Assembly (NCBI GenBank): GCA_947628755.1
Contig: CANRBC010000006.1
Span: 1 to 64,000, forward strand
Source: an uncultured Clostridia bacterium
Lineage (GTDB): Bacteria; Bacillota; Clostridia; Lachnospirales; CAG-274
Length of the DNA stretch: 64,000 nucleotides
Direction of reading: 5' to 3'
This document shows, piece by piece, positions 49,383 to 59,383 of this stretch (position 1 is the first letter of the stretch; each line of letters opens with the position of its first letter). The notes below the pieces were generated by a model that was not told where the DNA came from, searched no databases, and saw only the letters and a list, made by a program, of their open reading frames with translations. The translations under genes and the position numbers were made by a program.

Positions 49383-50231
49383 CTACACAGCATTCATTAT
49401 CTGCTTTATGATTCTGCCGCTTGAAAATACCGAAACAGCAAGAACCGCCGTATATATGATGTTTTGAAGCAGAAATGAATTTATAAACTTACTTATATCT
49501 GTTGCAGGATCATAATCAATTATAAATGATGCAATAAGAGCATGATATATCATAAAACAAGCAATTATTGCTGTTCCCTGCAAGGATACGGCAGTGAAAT
49601 TTTTGATAAAATTCAATGCCGTAGGTCTGAATTCCTGACTTACAAATGTTGAAAGGGGAATAGGTGAGAACAGCAGTAACAGCCAAAGCTCAAAAATCCT
49701 GAAAACAGTAGTAATGCTTATTATCGCTTCTACAAGGTGTATAAAAATCCAACACACAAACACAACTATGTATGTAAATATCTTATTAAAAAAGTCAAGA
49801 TTATCGATAGCATTCGCTATCATTGTTACCTGACTTGTGCTTACTCCCACACCAAATGTATATGTTGCACCCGTAATCATACCATTGCCCACATTGACGG
49901 CTGTTTCCTCAATAGCTGTTAAAATCTGAGGTATATGACAGAATAAAAAGGCGAATATGCCAAACTTAATAAGTATATTGACGGGAAGTTTTATACTTCC
50001 AAGTCCGTTATCGCCTGATGACCTGTTTACCATAGCTACAAGTTCTATAAGCATAAACAATGTAAGCAGAGATGCACCAATAGCAAACACGCTGTTTTTC
50101 ATAAGATTTATTATTGTGTTATTTGTAGTTGGATTGTACTGTGCAAGCGTCTTAGTCAAAGAACCTGCAAATCCGGCTTCCAATGCAAGATTACAAAGGT
50201 CTGAAATCATAGTTTCTATAAAACTCATAAT
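49383..50231 (-). CDS. TrbL/VirB6-like polytopic conjugal transfer membrane protein
   Basis: Multiple TM segments, IFELWLLLLFSPIPLSTFVSQEFRPTALNFIKNFTAVSLQGTAII. Confidence 0.85.
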   Translation of the reverse strand: MMSFIETMISDLCNLALEAGFAGSLTKTLAQYNPTTNNTIINLMKNSVFAIGASLLTLFMLIELVAMVNRSSGDNGLGSIKLPVNILIKFGIFAFLFCHIPQILTAIEETAVNVGNGMITGATYTFGVGVSTSQVTMIANAIDNLDFFNKIFTYIVVFVCWIFIHLVEAIISITTVFRIFELWLLLLFSPIPLSTFVSQEFRPTALNFIKNFTAVSLQGTAIIACFMIYHALIASFIIDYDPATDISKFINSFLLQNIIYTAVLAVSVFSSGRIIKQIMNAV

Positions 50232-50273
50232 TACCTCCATAATTAGCCTTACATAAAGTTAAGGCAATGCAAA

Positions 50274-50615
50274 CTATGCAGTTATAGATAAATCCAAAGC
50301 CGCTACCGCTGCTCCTGCTGCAATAATAATTGCACCGCCTATGATCTGCCATATAGCTCCCTGTATACCGGGACCATTGTGGTCCTTTATACCGATACCG
50401 AGCTGAACAAGTCCCCATACAGCCCATAAACCGCCGCCTGCGGTCGCACCCTTTGATAAAAGGCTTTTAGCCGTATTTATAGCATCTGCGCCACTTGCAG
50501 CAAAGCAATAGGATATTCCTGCCGATACGGTCATAACTGCTGTCATAACTATACTTCTGAGCATAGCACTTAATCTTTTCTTGTTTCTCTTTTCATTGAT
50601 TAAAAACTTTTTCAT
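50274..50615 (-). CDS. Maff2 family mobile-element membrane protein
   Basis: AKSLLSKGATAGGGLWAVWGLVQLGIGIKDHNGPGIQGAIWQIIGGAIIIAAGAAV. Confidence 0.88.
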   Translation of the reverse strand: MKKFLINEKRNKKRLSAMLRSIVMTAVMTVSAGISYCFAASGADAINTAKSLLSKGATAGGGLWAVWGLVQLGIGIKDHNGPGIQGAIWQIIGGAIIIAAGAAVAALDLSITA

Positions 50616-50666
50616 ATAATCCCTCCAAATAAAAAAGAGCAATCTTTTTTGATTGCTCCCAATATC

Positions 50667-51536
50667 TTAATTATTATTTTTTTCATTGTCTGCATCTATA
50701 ACGCCCTCAATGGTATTTACAACAACTTCATTAAGCTGTATTGCATTTTCCGATGTTATAACAGACTTTCCTGTTGAGCTTTCTATTTCCTTTCTTGCAT
50801 TTCCTGCTATATTGCCTCCCTGACGGGCTACATCAACATTTTCTTTAAAGGATTTTGGATCGGCAACCTTTGAAAGCTCTGTTGTGGTTGCTTCCGCAAG
50901 CATATTGAGTACCAATTCCATATCGCTCATGTTGTCACGCAAATTTTCTTTTTTCAAACCTTTCAATCTTTTATACTCACGGGTTCGCATTCCTGACCAA
51001 GCCTTTGTTATTTCGTCTGTCAGAATAGCATATTCTCTGCCTTTTGTTACACCGTGCTTGTCCCATTCCTCGGTAAGATTGTTTCTTATCCGTATGGACA
51101 ACAGCCTTTGCTGTATCCACTCATTACTGTACCCTTTTTTCTGATATGTAAGAAAAGCCCTGTCCATTGCAAGCTCAGGGTCAATGGTTTCCTCTATTCT
51201 TTCTCTGCCTACCTGTGCGAGCCACATTTTGAAAGGCTCTGCCTTTGGTGACGGTATTGACTGGATAATACGGAGAAGCTGTTCTGTATCGGCTACATCG
51301 GTTTTATAATATTTACCGTCAGATGACTTCATTTTCAGTTGTACGATTTTTTCGTACAACTGACTTCCTTCCATTTTCAGTTTTCGCTTTAAGTCGCTCC
51401 AGTACCTTCTTGGATTTTCGGAATTTGTCAGAACACCGACAACATCTACAACAGAAAAATACCATTCTTCCTTTTCCTCATCCCAAGCGGTTCTTATTGC
51501 CTTATCCTCAAAAAGCTGAATAGAATTATTACTCAT
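50667..51536 (-). CDS. Bro-N / phage antirepressor-like protein
   Basis: LFEDKAIRTAWDEEKEEWYFSVVDVVGVLTNSENPRRYWSDLKRKL Bro-N domain, 289 aa. Confidence 0.85.
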   Translation of the reverse strand: MSNNSIQLFEDKAIRTAWDEEKEEWYFSVVDVVGVLTNSENPRRYWSDLKRKLKMEGSQLYEKIVQLKMKSSDGKYYKTDVADTEQLLRIIQSIPSPKAEPFKMWLAQVGRERIEETIDPELAMDRAFLTYQKKGYSNEWIQQRLLSIRIRNNLTEEWDKHGVTKGREYAILTDEITKAWSGMRTREYKRLKGLKKENLRDNMSDMELVLNMLAEATTTELSKVADPKSFKENVDVARQGGNIAGNARKEIESSTGKSVITSENAIQLNEVVVNTIEGVIDADNEKNNN

Positions 51537-51659
51537 AATACACCTCTCATCTAAGCCCGATTATATTTTATATCATTATACCACATATCCTAAAACATTT
51601 CAATCGGACTGATATTTGTTATATATAGCAACTTCACTCAACATAATTTCAGAGTATGT

Positions 51660-53507
51660 TTATAACAAGCCCTGAATTTCAAGGATTTCTAAATCCTTAT
51701 CATCAAGTATGTATTCCTCAATGTTAAAGTTTTCATTATCTGATTTCTCTTTTTCGGCTAATTGTTTATTGTATTCCACTATATCAAACAGCTTGCTTTT
51801 ATCGTAGTCGGCGGATTTTTTGTAGTTTGGATGTGATTTTATATTGTACTTTCTTGACTTGAAAGGCTTTAAGCCTCGTATGAATAAAATACACTCCTCA
51901 TTATCAAGCCTGCCTACTTCATCAGCAGTTATAAGATCTCGCCCTAAAATTTGGTCTTGCAGACTGTAACTGCCTTGCTGCCCTTTGGTAGTGCTTGTTC
52001 CCCTGTGGTCTATAGTTGTTTTTCCAACTCTCTCGGATATGGACTTCATTGTCTTGTCCTCTCCGCTGCCAAGAAACAGAGTAGTATCACAGTTACCAAC
52101 AAGAGTTCCTGCTTGCTTGTCGTATATGGCTTCTATCTGTGCCATATTCTGCACAATTACATCTACAGATATTTCCCTTGAACGGATTATAGATATGATC
52201 TTCTCAAAGTTCGGTATCTGTCCTATATTTGCAAATTCGTCAAGCATACATCTTACATGAACAGGCAGTCTTCCGCCATATACATTGTCGGCTTTATCGC
52301 ATAATTCTTTGAAAAGCTGTGAATACATCATAGCTGCAAGGAAATTAAACGTAGATACCTTATCATCGATTATTATGAATAAGGCTGTTTTTCTGTCGCC
52401 TATGCTGCTTAATTCCATTTCATCATACATTGTCATATCTCTTACTTGCTTTACATCAAAGGCAGCCAGTCTGACACCGCACGAAATAAGTATTGACTTT
52501 GCTGTCTTTCCTGCGGCAAGTTTGTATTTTTTGTATTGAGAAAGGGCAAAGTGTTCGGGTTGCGGAGGCTTTATCTCTCTGTCAGGCTCAATTTGCAGTT
52601 CATATTTTCTGCAAAACTCCTCTGTTCCGATCTCCAGTTCCTCAAACATATAGTCAACAGGATTTTTAAAGGTTTCGTCATCCTCCCGTACTTCCATAGA
52701 GTTTATCATACGAATAAGCGATGCAAAGTTATGTTCTTCCTCGTTCAGTTCATAGTATATATAGCCGATAAGAGCCATATACAAAAGCCTTTCGGAGTTT
52801 TCCCAAAACTGGTCGGCAGACTTTTCGCCTTTTTCCTTTGTGCTTGTTATAAGCAAGTCTGTAAAAACCTTTATATCTGCCTCGCTTTTAATAAATCCGA
52901 ATGGATTATAGTGCATCGACTTATTGAAATCCACAGTATTGAATGTTTTTATGACATATCCGTTATCTGCAAAAAGCTTTCCTACTTCGTTCAATACCGT
53001 ACCTTTCGGATCGGTTATCACATAGCTTGAATGGAGCTGCATAAGATTTGGCTTTAAGAAAAACCTTGTTTTACCGCTGCCTGAGCCGCCTATTACAAGA
53101 ACATTGTTGTTACGCATTGTTTTCCTTGTATTAAGGCTCATTCTTTCGGTCATTGTGAAGAGCATATTGTTCTGAAAAGACTTATCTATGTATTTGCCAA
53201 TGTCAGATGCTGTTCCCCATTTTGCAGAGCCGTGTTCTATACCCTGCATATAGTTTTTTCTGCCGAATATATAATATACGACAGCTAGGAAATAGCAAAA
53301 AACACCGACAAAACCGCATAGCATCGCATTTTTTTCATAACTTATATACGGTTTGCTAAACATAACATTGTAGTTTTCCACCATATCGTTCAGCTTATCA
53401 AGCATTGTGGTGTATGCCGATAGAGAATATATCTCGTAACATCGGTCAGCCACATAAAAGACCAAAAGGGCAATAACAGCTAAAAATATGATATTGCTTT
53501 TTTTCAT
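51660..53507 (-). CDS. VirD4/TraG type IV coupling protein
   Basis: NNVLVIGGSGSGKTRFFLKPNLMQLHSSYVITDPKGTVLNEVG; VRCMLDEFANIGQIPNFEKIISIIRSREISVDVIVQNMAQ. Confidence 0.95.
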   Translation of the reverse strand: MKKSNIIFLAVIALLVFYVADRCYEIYSLSAYTTMLDKLNDMVENYNVMFSKPYISYEKNAMLCGFVGVFCYFLAVVYYIFGRKNYMQGIEHGSAKWGTASDIGKYIDKSFQNNMLFTMTERMSLNTRKTMRNNNVLVIGGSGSGKTRFFLKPNLMQLHSSYVITDPKGTVLNEVGKLFADNGYVIKTFNTVDFNKSMHYNPFGFIKSEADIKVFTDLLITSTKEKGEKSADQFWENSERLLYMALIGYIYYELNEEEHNFASLIRMINSMEVREDDETFKNPVDYMFEELEIGTEEFCRKYELQIEPDREIKPPQPEHFALSQYKKYKLAAGKTAKSILISCGVRLAAFDVKQVRDMTMYDEMELSSIGDRKTALFIIIDDKVSTFNFLAAMMYSQLFKELCDKADNVYGGRLPVHVRCMLDEFANIGQIPNFEKIISIIRSREISVDVIVQNMAQIEAIYDKQAGTLVGNCDTTLFLGSGEDKTMKSISERVGKTTIDHRGTSTTKGQQGSYSLQDQILGRDLITADEVGRLDNEECILFIRGLKPFKSRKYNIKSHPNYKKSADYDKSKLFDIVEYNKQLAEKEKSDNENFNIEEYILDDKDLEILEIQGLL

Positions 53508-53968
53508 CGGCTGTTCTTCTCCCTTTGCTTGGTATGATCTGCCCTGTTGTGCTGCGGTTTAATTTTCTGATAGCTTTGCAGGAGCTTGTTAAGTGGACTT
53601 TTAGACTTCATTTGCTTTGCCAATACTCTGTTAAGGCTGTCATTGACCAATGAGCTGTCCTTCTTTTGGTATAATAATTGATACCCATTTTCAGTCTTTT
53701 TTATTGCAAAGGCTATGTTTTGCCGCTTACATTGACTGCATATAGCTTTCAGTTTTTCTTTGGATTCAATTTCCTGTGTCAGTTCCAAGTCACGCCCTTT
53801 CCTGACCAGATTTTTAACACTCTTTTTTCCTGTTTCGGAATAGTGTGTTACAGCCTTTCGGGTTGAATATCTTATAATATTCCCTGTATGTCTGCTTAAA
53901 AATCTCAATAAGTTTTTAGCCGAGTTAGTTAATAAGCTGTTACCTTGTTCTTCCAACAAAGTAATCAC
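53504..53968 (-). CDS. PcfB family protein
   Basis: KSVKNLVRKGRDLELTQEIESKEKLKAICSQCKRQNIAFAIKKTENGYQLLYQKKDSSLVNDSLNRVLAK; overlaps the traG start. Confidence 0.8.
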   Translation of the reverse strand: MITLLEEQGNSLLTNSAKNLLRFLSRHTGNIIRYSTRKAVTHYSETGKKSVKNLVRKGRDLELTQEIESKEKLKAICSQCKRQNIAFAIKKTENGYQLLYQKKDSSLVNDSLNRVLAKQMKSKSPLNKLLQSYQKIKPQHNRADHTKQREKNSR

Positions 53969-54145
53969 CTCCTTGTAATATTGTTTCAGGGTGGTCTAAT
54001 GACACGCATTTCATCATTTCCTTTCTTCAAATAAAAAAACACTTTCGGATTTTTCCAAAAGTGTTCATAAAATCACGTTATTTTTGATGTGTATAAAAAG
54101 CAAAGCAGAACATTATATTATTATGCTCTGCCCTATTGCGCTCTT

Positions 54146-54406
54146 TTATTTGAGCAATTCCTCATACTTTGCATAGTCGGACTTTGGAACATTTAAAGCC
54201 TCCAAAGCCTTGTCTAATGACATTCCCAAATTTTTCATAATACTCATAATATCTGCCAATTTAGCATTTTCTATACCCTGTGCCATACCTTGAGCTATAC
54301 CCTTTTCAACACCTCTATCATATACACCTAAGCTGTAATCACACATTTCATACACCTCCGTTTGCATTTCTTCACTCATCTTTATATCATATTCACTTTC
54401 AAACAC
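54146..54406 (-). pseudogene. Truncated duplicate of the 3' part of the Rpn-family nuclease gene
   Basis: ESEYDIKMSEEMQTEVYEMCDYSLGVYDRGVEKGIAQGMAQGIENAKLADIMSIMKNLGMSLDKALEALNVPKSDYAKYEELLK nearly identical to the C-terminus of the next gene. Confidence 0.8.
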
Positions 54407-54483
54407 CTGTTTCTTGGTGTCTATGCTTACACTTTAAGATATAAAGTAAGGCAGAACATACTGCCCTGCCTTTTGGTGTTCTT

Positions 54484-55488
54484 TTATTTGAGCAATTCCT
54501 CATACTTTGCATAGTCGGACTTTGGAACATTCAAAGCCTCCAAAGCCTTGTCTAATGACATTCCCAAATTTTTCATAATGCTCTTGATATTTTCCAGTAA
54601 GTTTTGCTCTATACCTTGAGCCATACCTTGAGCCATACCCTGAGCCATACCCTGAGCCATACCTTGAGCTATACCCTTCTCAACACCTCTATCATATACA
54701 CCTAAGCTGTAATCACACATTTCATACACCTCCGTTTGCATTTCTTCACTCATTTTTATATTATATTCATTTTCCAAAATTTTTTTCTTTGCATCTATGC
54801 TTACGCTTTCGGAAAACAGAACGTCAAGCATTTTGAGAAGTCCCGAATAGTTGTCGTCCTTCTCGCTGCCGAGACCGACAAGGATAACCTCGTCTGTGTC
54901 GTAATATTCTCTGAGGTTCGGCGCATTACCCACCAAATTTTTTTCCGTAAGATAGATCCTCTTAATTGTATTTCTCATTTCCACACGGGGATTAGTAAGC
55001 ACCCATATGGAAAATACCTTCTTGATATTTTCGTATTCGCTTTTTACAAACTCTCTGCCGTACTGATGTGAAAGCATACGAGCGCAGTAGTATCTTGCAC
55101 GTCTGAGAAGATTATCCAGAGATGATATTCTACTCTGCGCTTCTACATTAATTATAAACTTTACTTGCTCATTTGATACGGGGACAAATACATCAAAAAG
55201 AATATCATATCTTGCCGTACCCTCGTCTATGGAGCTGTCATCGGTGTTTTTGCCGTCTATCACGATGCCTTCGTCTTGATGTACGGCTTCTTTCGATACA
55301 AGAGGTTTTCCCTCAATATACTTTTCCGCTATGTCGTTTACATCTATGTCCTTAAATTCCTCAAGACAGCCCTTCAGAATGTGAGCCAGTATTATTTTGA
55401 AGGACAAAACCTTTTTGCAGGCTTCGTCAAGTTTTGGATTTCTGTAGGCTGTATCTATTGTTTTTGAAACAGGTGTGTTTGTTTCCAT
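54484..55488 (-). CDS. Rpn family recombination-promoting nuclease / PD-(D/E)XK transposase-like protein
   Basis: RYDILFDVFVPVSNEQVKFIINVEAQ (PD-(D/E)XK-like), LLRRARYYCARMLSHQYG, AQGM tandem repeats near the C-terminus. Confidence 0.88.
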   Translation of the reverse strand: METNTPVSKTIDTAYRNPKLDEACKKVLSFKIILAHILKGCLEEFKDIDVNDIAEKYIEGKPLVSKEAVHQDEGIVIDGKNTDDSSIDEGTARYDILFDVFVPVSNEQVKFIINVEAQSRISSLDNLLRRARYYCARMLSHQYGREFVKSEYENIKKVFSIWVLTNPRVEMRNTIKRIYLTEKNLVGNAPNLREYYDTDEVILVGLGSEKDDNYSGLLKMLDVLFSESVSIDAKKKILENEYNIKMSEEMQTEVYEMCDYSLGVYDRGVEKGIAQGMAQGMAQGMAQGMAQGIEQNLLENIKSIMKNLGMSLDKALEALNVPKSDYAKYEELLK

Positions 55489-55620
55489 ATTTTTACCCTC
55501 ATATAACTGTATTCTTCTGTATATTTATTTTATTATAAGTACGATGAAATGTCAAGATATGTTGAATGGCTTTATATTGCAAGCCCTTAGCAAATGTTGT
55601 ATATATAAAAGATTTTTTGT

Positions 55621-56073
55621 TTAAGTATGCTTCGGCATAGATTTAAGCAGAGAAGTTATACTTGGCTTTTTGTTTCTCTTTGAAGTATTGCTGCCTGTAA
55701 AATTAAAATCATCTATATGGGTAAAGAGAGAAATATCGTTCTCCGCTTCTGCCATTATTGCATCATAATCATATACACCGTCTTTAAGGCTTGCGAGTTT
55801 GTTTATAAGCTCCTTGACCTTTGTAATGTTGTTGATTTTATCAGCATACTCCCGTATGAAATTCATATCGTCATCGGGTATAATATACTCCTCCTCGTTA
55901 TACCTTGTGTTTGTATGTATATACCACTTTTCACTTATTTCTTGTGTGTATTCCGAAAAATATCTCGGAAACTCTATGAGATGCAGCAATATCTCAGTCT
56001 TATCCACAATATTTTCAGCTTTGTTAAGCAGGTATTCTATATTTCGTGTTATTAAAAAATCTATGCTGAACAA
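55621..56073 (-). CDS. Hypothetical ICE protein
   Basis: 150-aa ORF MFSIDFLITRNIEYLLNKAENIV... upstream of Rpn, co-oriented with the transfer genes; no family recognised. Confidence 0.5.
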   Translation of the reverse strand: MFSIDFLITRNIEYLLNKAENIVDKTEILLHLIEFPRYFSEYTQEISEKWYIHTNTRYNEEEYIIPDDDMNFIREYADKINNITKVKELINKLASLKDGVYDYDAIMAEAENDISLFTHIDDFNFTGSNTSKRNKKPSITSLLKSMPKHT

Positions 56074-56110
56074 GCCAACACCTCCTTGTAATTTTTGTAT
56101 TCAGGGCAAG

Positions 56111-56998
56111 TCAAGTAGACTTTGCTCCGAATAAGTTCCTCTGTATTTCCGTACTGTAATAATTTGCTCTTGTAGACTTGGCATTGTATAATGTTGCCAG
56201 TAGATATGCTTTTATATTGCCTATTTTTGAGGTACAGCGTGAAAGGGCTATCAAAACATACTGAATATCTTCAAAGTCCAGTTTAAGCAATCTGTTCTTT
56301 ACGACCTCTGCCGGAATTGGGCTGCCGTCTATGAATACAGGCTTTTTCTTAAAGGCAACTGTTTCAGCCATAATGCTGACAATCTCATCTACCCTTTCTT
56401 TGTCGCTCTGATTTTCGTGAGAAGTAAGAGCTGCATAGTCAATATTCTGTTTGATCAGCTCGGTATACTTTTCTATCATATCTATCCCATCAGGATAAGA
56501 TAAGATAGATTGGTTATTTGATACTTCAGTATTTGATTTATCAGTATTTGATATATTAATATTTAATTGTGTGCTGTTTTCCGACAACGGATTTCCCGTT
56601 GACGGATTATCCGTTATCGGAAAATCGCATGACGGTGAAACCTCCGTTGTGTGATTTTCGCATAACGGTTGTATATCCTTATTTTCCGAAAGCTTTGGCT
56701 CTTTTTGGGGAATTTCATAAACATTGTATACATTCTTGTCAAAGAGTCCTTTGCTATCTCTGCTCTGCATCCTGACTATGTATCCGGCAGCCTCCAGTTC
56801 ATTTATGCCTGCTCTCACAGAAGCAACTCCGTCTTTGGATATTACTGCTAAGCCTGTAAGGGTATAATCCCAGTTATCGGGTAGAGATAATATAGTTGAC
56901 AATATCCCGCGAGCCTTATATGATAGGCTTGTATCTTTCAGATGATAGTTTGACATTACCGTGTAATTCTTGGTCTTTTCCACTCTGAATACTGACAT
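56111..56998 (-). CDS. Replication initiator/RepA-like helix-turn-helix protein
   Basis: SVFRVEKTKNYTVMSNYHLKDTSLSYKARGILSTILSLPDNWDYTLTGLAVISKDGVASVRAGINELEAAGYIVR. Confidence 0.85.
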   Translation of the reverse strand: MSVFRVEKTKNYTVMSNYHLKDTSLSYKARGILSTILSLPDNWDYTLTGLAVISKDGVASVRAGINELEAAGYIVRMQSRDSKGLFDKNVYNVYEIPQKEPKLSENKDIQPLCENHTTEVSPSCDFPITDNPSTGNPLSENSTQLNINISNTDKSNTEVSNNQSILSYPDGIDMIEKYTELIKQNIDYAALTSHENQSDKERVDEIVSIMAETVAFKKKPVFIDGSPIPAEVVKNRLLKLDFEDIQYVLIALSRCTSKIGNIKAYLLATLYNAKSTRANYYSTEIQRNLFGAKST

Positions 56999-56999
56999 A

Positions 57000-57239
57000 T
57001 CACTGCCTCCTTGCCATCTGCGGTATTTTTTCTTTGTTTACAGCATACTTACCCTCTATACTGAGTACATAGCCTTTTTCCATAAGACTAGCCAATATCC
57101 TGTTGATTTTTTCAACACTATCTGTGCTTAGTTCAGCAAGATACTCGGCTGTTGCGTAATCAGCCACAGGCAGATTTATCATTGTTGCAACAACACCCAT
57201 TTCCTCAAGTGTCAGGTCTTTGTCCATCTGTAAAATCAT
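57000..57239 (-). CDS. Small winged-helix-like protein
   Basis: MILQMDKDLTLEEMGVVATMINLPVADYATAEYLAELSTDSVEKINRILASLMEKGYVLSIEGKYAVNK; paired with the RepA-like gene. Confidence 0.6.
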   Translation of the reverse strand: MILQMDKDLTLEEMGVVATMINLPVADYATAEYLAELSTDSVEKINRILASLMEKGYVLSIEGKYAVNKEKIPQMARRQ

Positions 57240-57475
57240 AATTGCCTCCTATAATCATAAAAATTTGTATAAAAAAAGAGCAACTATACTACATAATTGC
57301 TCTTATCACTAAAAATTAATATTAAGTTGTAAAAAATGTCAAATCAAAGCTCTTTCAAAAAATGGTGTAGTAAGCACATTATTTTATAATGAAACCCTTG
57401 TATTTACATATATTTTCAAGACTAACTATTGTTTTTGGATAAAAACCAAATTACATAAATAAGCAAATCCACTCT

Positions 57476-58705
57476 TTATGACAGTAGCCAGTCAATAATA
57501 TTCAGAGCTTTTATTCCGTCATAGGAATTTATATAGCTTCTGTCCATTGACAGTACTATTTTTTCATAGTTGTCGGCTATCATACGCAGAGGACGCAGTT
57601 CACGCTCTCTTGTTTCGGGAGTCTGCATACTTTCGGTAACTTGTATATACAGCTTATCATCAGGCTTTTCAGCAACAAAGTCAACCTCTGTTTCTCCCAC
57701 CTTGCCTATATATACACGGTAGTCCCGACGAATAAGCTCCAGAAATACAATATTTTCAAGAATATGCCCTCTGTCAGCATCCCTGTAGCCCAGAAGCATA
57801 TTGCGAAAGCCCAGATCTACAATGTAATTTTTACCAAGTGTTTTAAGGAGTTGTTTTCCCTTTACATCATATCGCCCAACGGAATAAAATACAAATGCGC
57901 TGCGCAGCATAGATATATATTTATCCACGGTTTTGCCTGCAACATTTTTCCTTTTGCCTTTCCGAATATCTCCCTCATCATAAAGAATATTGCCAATGCT
58001 ATTGGGAGATGTAATGCTACCTAAATTGGAACAAAGAAAAAGTATTATCTTATGCAGAGTATTTTGGTCGACCTGATTGTTGCGCTGTAGAATATCTCTC
58101 AGTATAACTGTGGAATAAATGCCCTCCAGCGCCTGATTGCTCCTTGCCTCGTTAAACCGATACTCTCTTAGTATGGGCATACCGCCGAACTGCAAATACT
58201 TCTGAAACTTCTCCTCTACCGTTATCTCGGGGGCAAATTCATAGAAAGTCAGGAACTCTTTGAAAGACAAGGGCAACACCTTTATCTCTACATATCTGCC
58301 CGAAAGCAATGTAGAAAACTCTGTGGACAGGAGGTAGGCATTGGAGCCTGTTATATATATATCCACATCAAAATCAAGACGGAAGGATTCTACCGCCTTT
58401 TCCCAATGCTCCACAGCCTGAAGCTCATCAAATATAAGATATGTCTTGCCTGTATCTGAAATAAGTATGCTTACATAATCGTAAAAGGATAAATAGTCTG
58501 TCAGATTTCTGTATTGAAGGGATTCCATATTCATATGGATAATATTTTTCTCAGGAACACCTGTTTCCACAAGATACCTATGAAATAAATCCAAAAGTGA
58601 AGACTTTCCGCATCTGCGTATGCCTGTAACTATCTTTACAAGATCCACATCCTTGTTCTGTATAAGCTGCCTTAAATATTGCGGACGGTCAATAAGCTCT
58701 GCCAT
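57476..58705 (-). CDS. AAA ATPase with DUF4143 (copy 1)
   Basis: DLVKIVTGIRRCGKSSLLDLFHRYL Walker A, TYLIFDELQAVEHWEKAVESFRLDFDVDIYITGSNAYLL, C-terminal EVDFVAEKPDDKLYIQVTE. Confidence 0.93.
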   Translation of the reverse strand: MAELIDRPQYLRQLIQNKDVDLVKIVTGIRRCGKSSLLDLFHRYLVETGVPEKNIIHMNMESLQYRNLTDYLSFYDYVSILISDTGKTYLIFDELQAVEHWEKAVESFRLDFDVDIYITGSNAYLLSTEFSTLLSGRYVEIKVLPLSFKEFLTFYEFAPEITVEEKFQKYLQFGGMPILREYRFNEARSNQALEGIYSTVILRDILQRNNQVDQNTLHKIILFLCSNLGSITSPNSIGNILYDEGDIRKGKRKNVAGKTVDKYISMLRSAFVFYSVGRYDVKGKQLLKTLGKNYIVDLGFRNMLLGYRDADRGHILENIVFLELIRRDYRVYIGKVGETEVDFVAEKPDDKLYIQVTESMQTPETRERELRPLRMIADNYEKIVLSMDRSYINSYDGIKALNIIDWLLS

Positions 58706-58763
58706 AATACACCTCACGAAATTTTTATTTCATTATAATCTAAGAGTTAAAAAAAGTCAATAG

Positions 58764-58824
58764 TTTTCGACTTATAATTCTAAAACTTTCAAAATAATAT
58801 ATTTTCCGACTTATAATTCCAAAA
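58764..58824 (-). promoter_or_regulatory. Two 22-bp direct repeats upstream of ATPase copy 1 promoter
   Basis: TTTTRGAATTATAAGTCGRAAA twice, 38 bp apart, upstream of TTGACT-17-TATAAT (minus strand). Confidence 0.6.
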
Positions 58825-58901
58825 TTTAAAGGAGCAATTTTGATATAATTGCTCCCCAAATTTATAGATATATAATCAAATATCAGTGACAAATATGTCT
58901 G

Positions 58902-59189
58902 TTACATTTCCTGTGCATACTGCATAAACACTACATTACATATGTAATTTACAGAATAAACTTCGCCGTTTACGCACCCTGTAGTTCGTTGAAATTCCTT
59001 GCTCCGTCTCGTTAACACGTTATTGACCATATAACCGCCTACATAGCCGTTCTGAGCAGATGTTAAGTCGCCATTGTAACCCTTCTTTAAAGGTACGCCG
59101 ATCTCGCTTGCGACCTCATACTTAAACTTATCCATAGCTTCTCTTGCTTCAGGAATGTTTACCTTGTTACTGCTTGAACTAGATGACAT
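58902..59189 (-). CDS. Alpha/beta-type small acid-soluble spore protein
   Basis: VPEAREAMDKFKYEVASEIGVPLKKGYNGDLTSAQNGYVGGYMVNNVLTR. Confidence 0.85.
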   Translation of the reverse strand: MSSSSSSNKVNIPEAREAMDKFKYEVASEIGVPLKKGYNGDLTSAQNGYVGGYMVNNVLTRRSKEFQRTTGCVNGEVYSVNYICNVVFMQYAQEM

Positions 59190-59383
59190 ATTATTTACCT
59201 CCTTATTTGTATTAGTAACTGTGTTACAATATTATTTTGTCATATAAGAGGCTTTTTAATCTGAAAAAATTTAACAGACAATTTTGAAAACGCAGCAAGC
59301 CCATATCCCCTTTGTAAATCTTGGCAAAATCATAAAAAGAGCAGCCATAATGCGACTGCTCTTGCTTTTACAATATACTTATT

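Noticed and set aside
50191-50427. 78-aa ORF overlapping Maff2 and the TrbL-like gene
   Set aside because: Frame-shifted shadow of Maff2 coding sequence (SARYRYKGPQWSRYTGSYMADHRRCN), no RBS or family.
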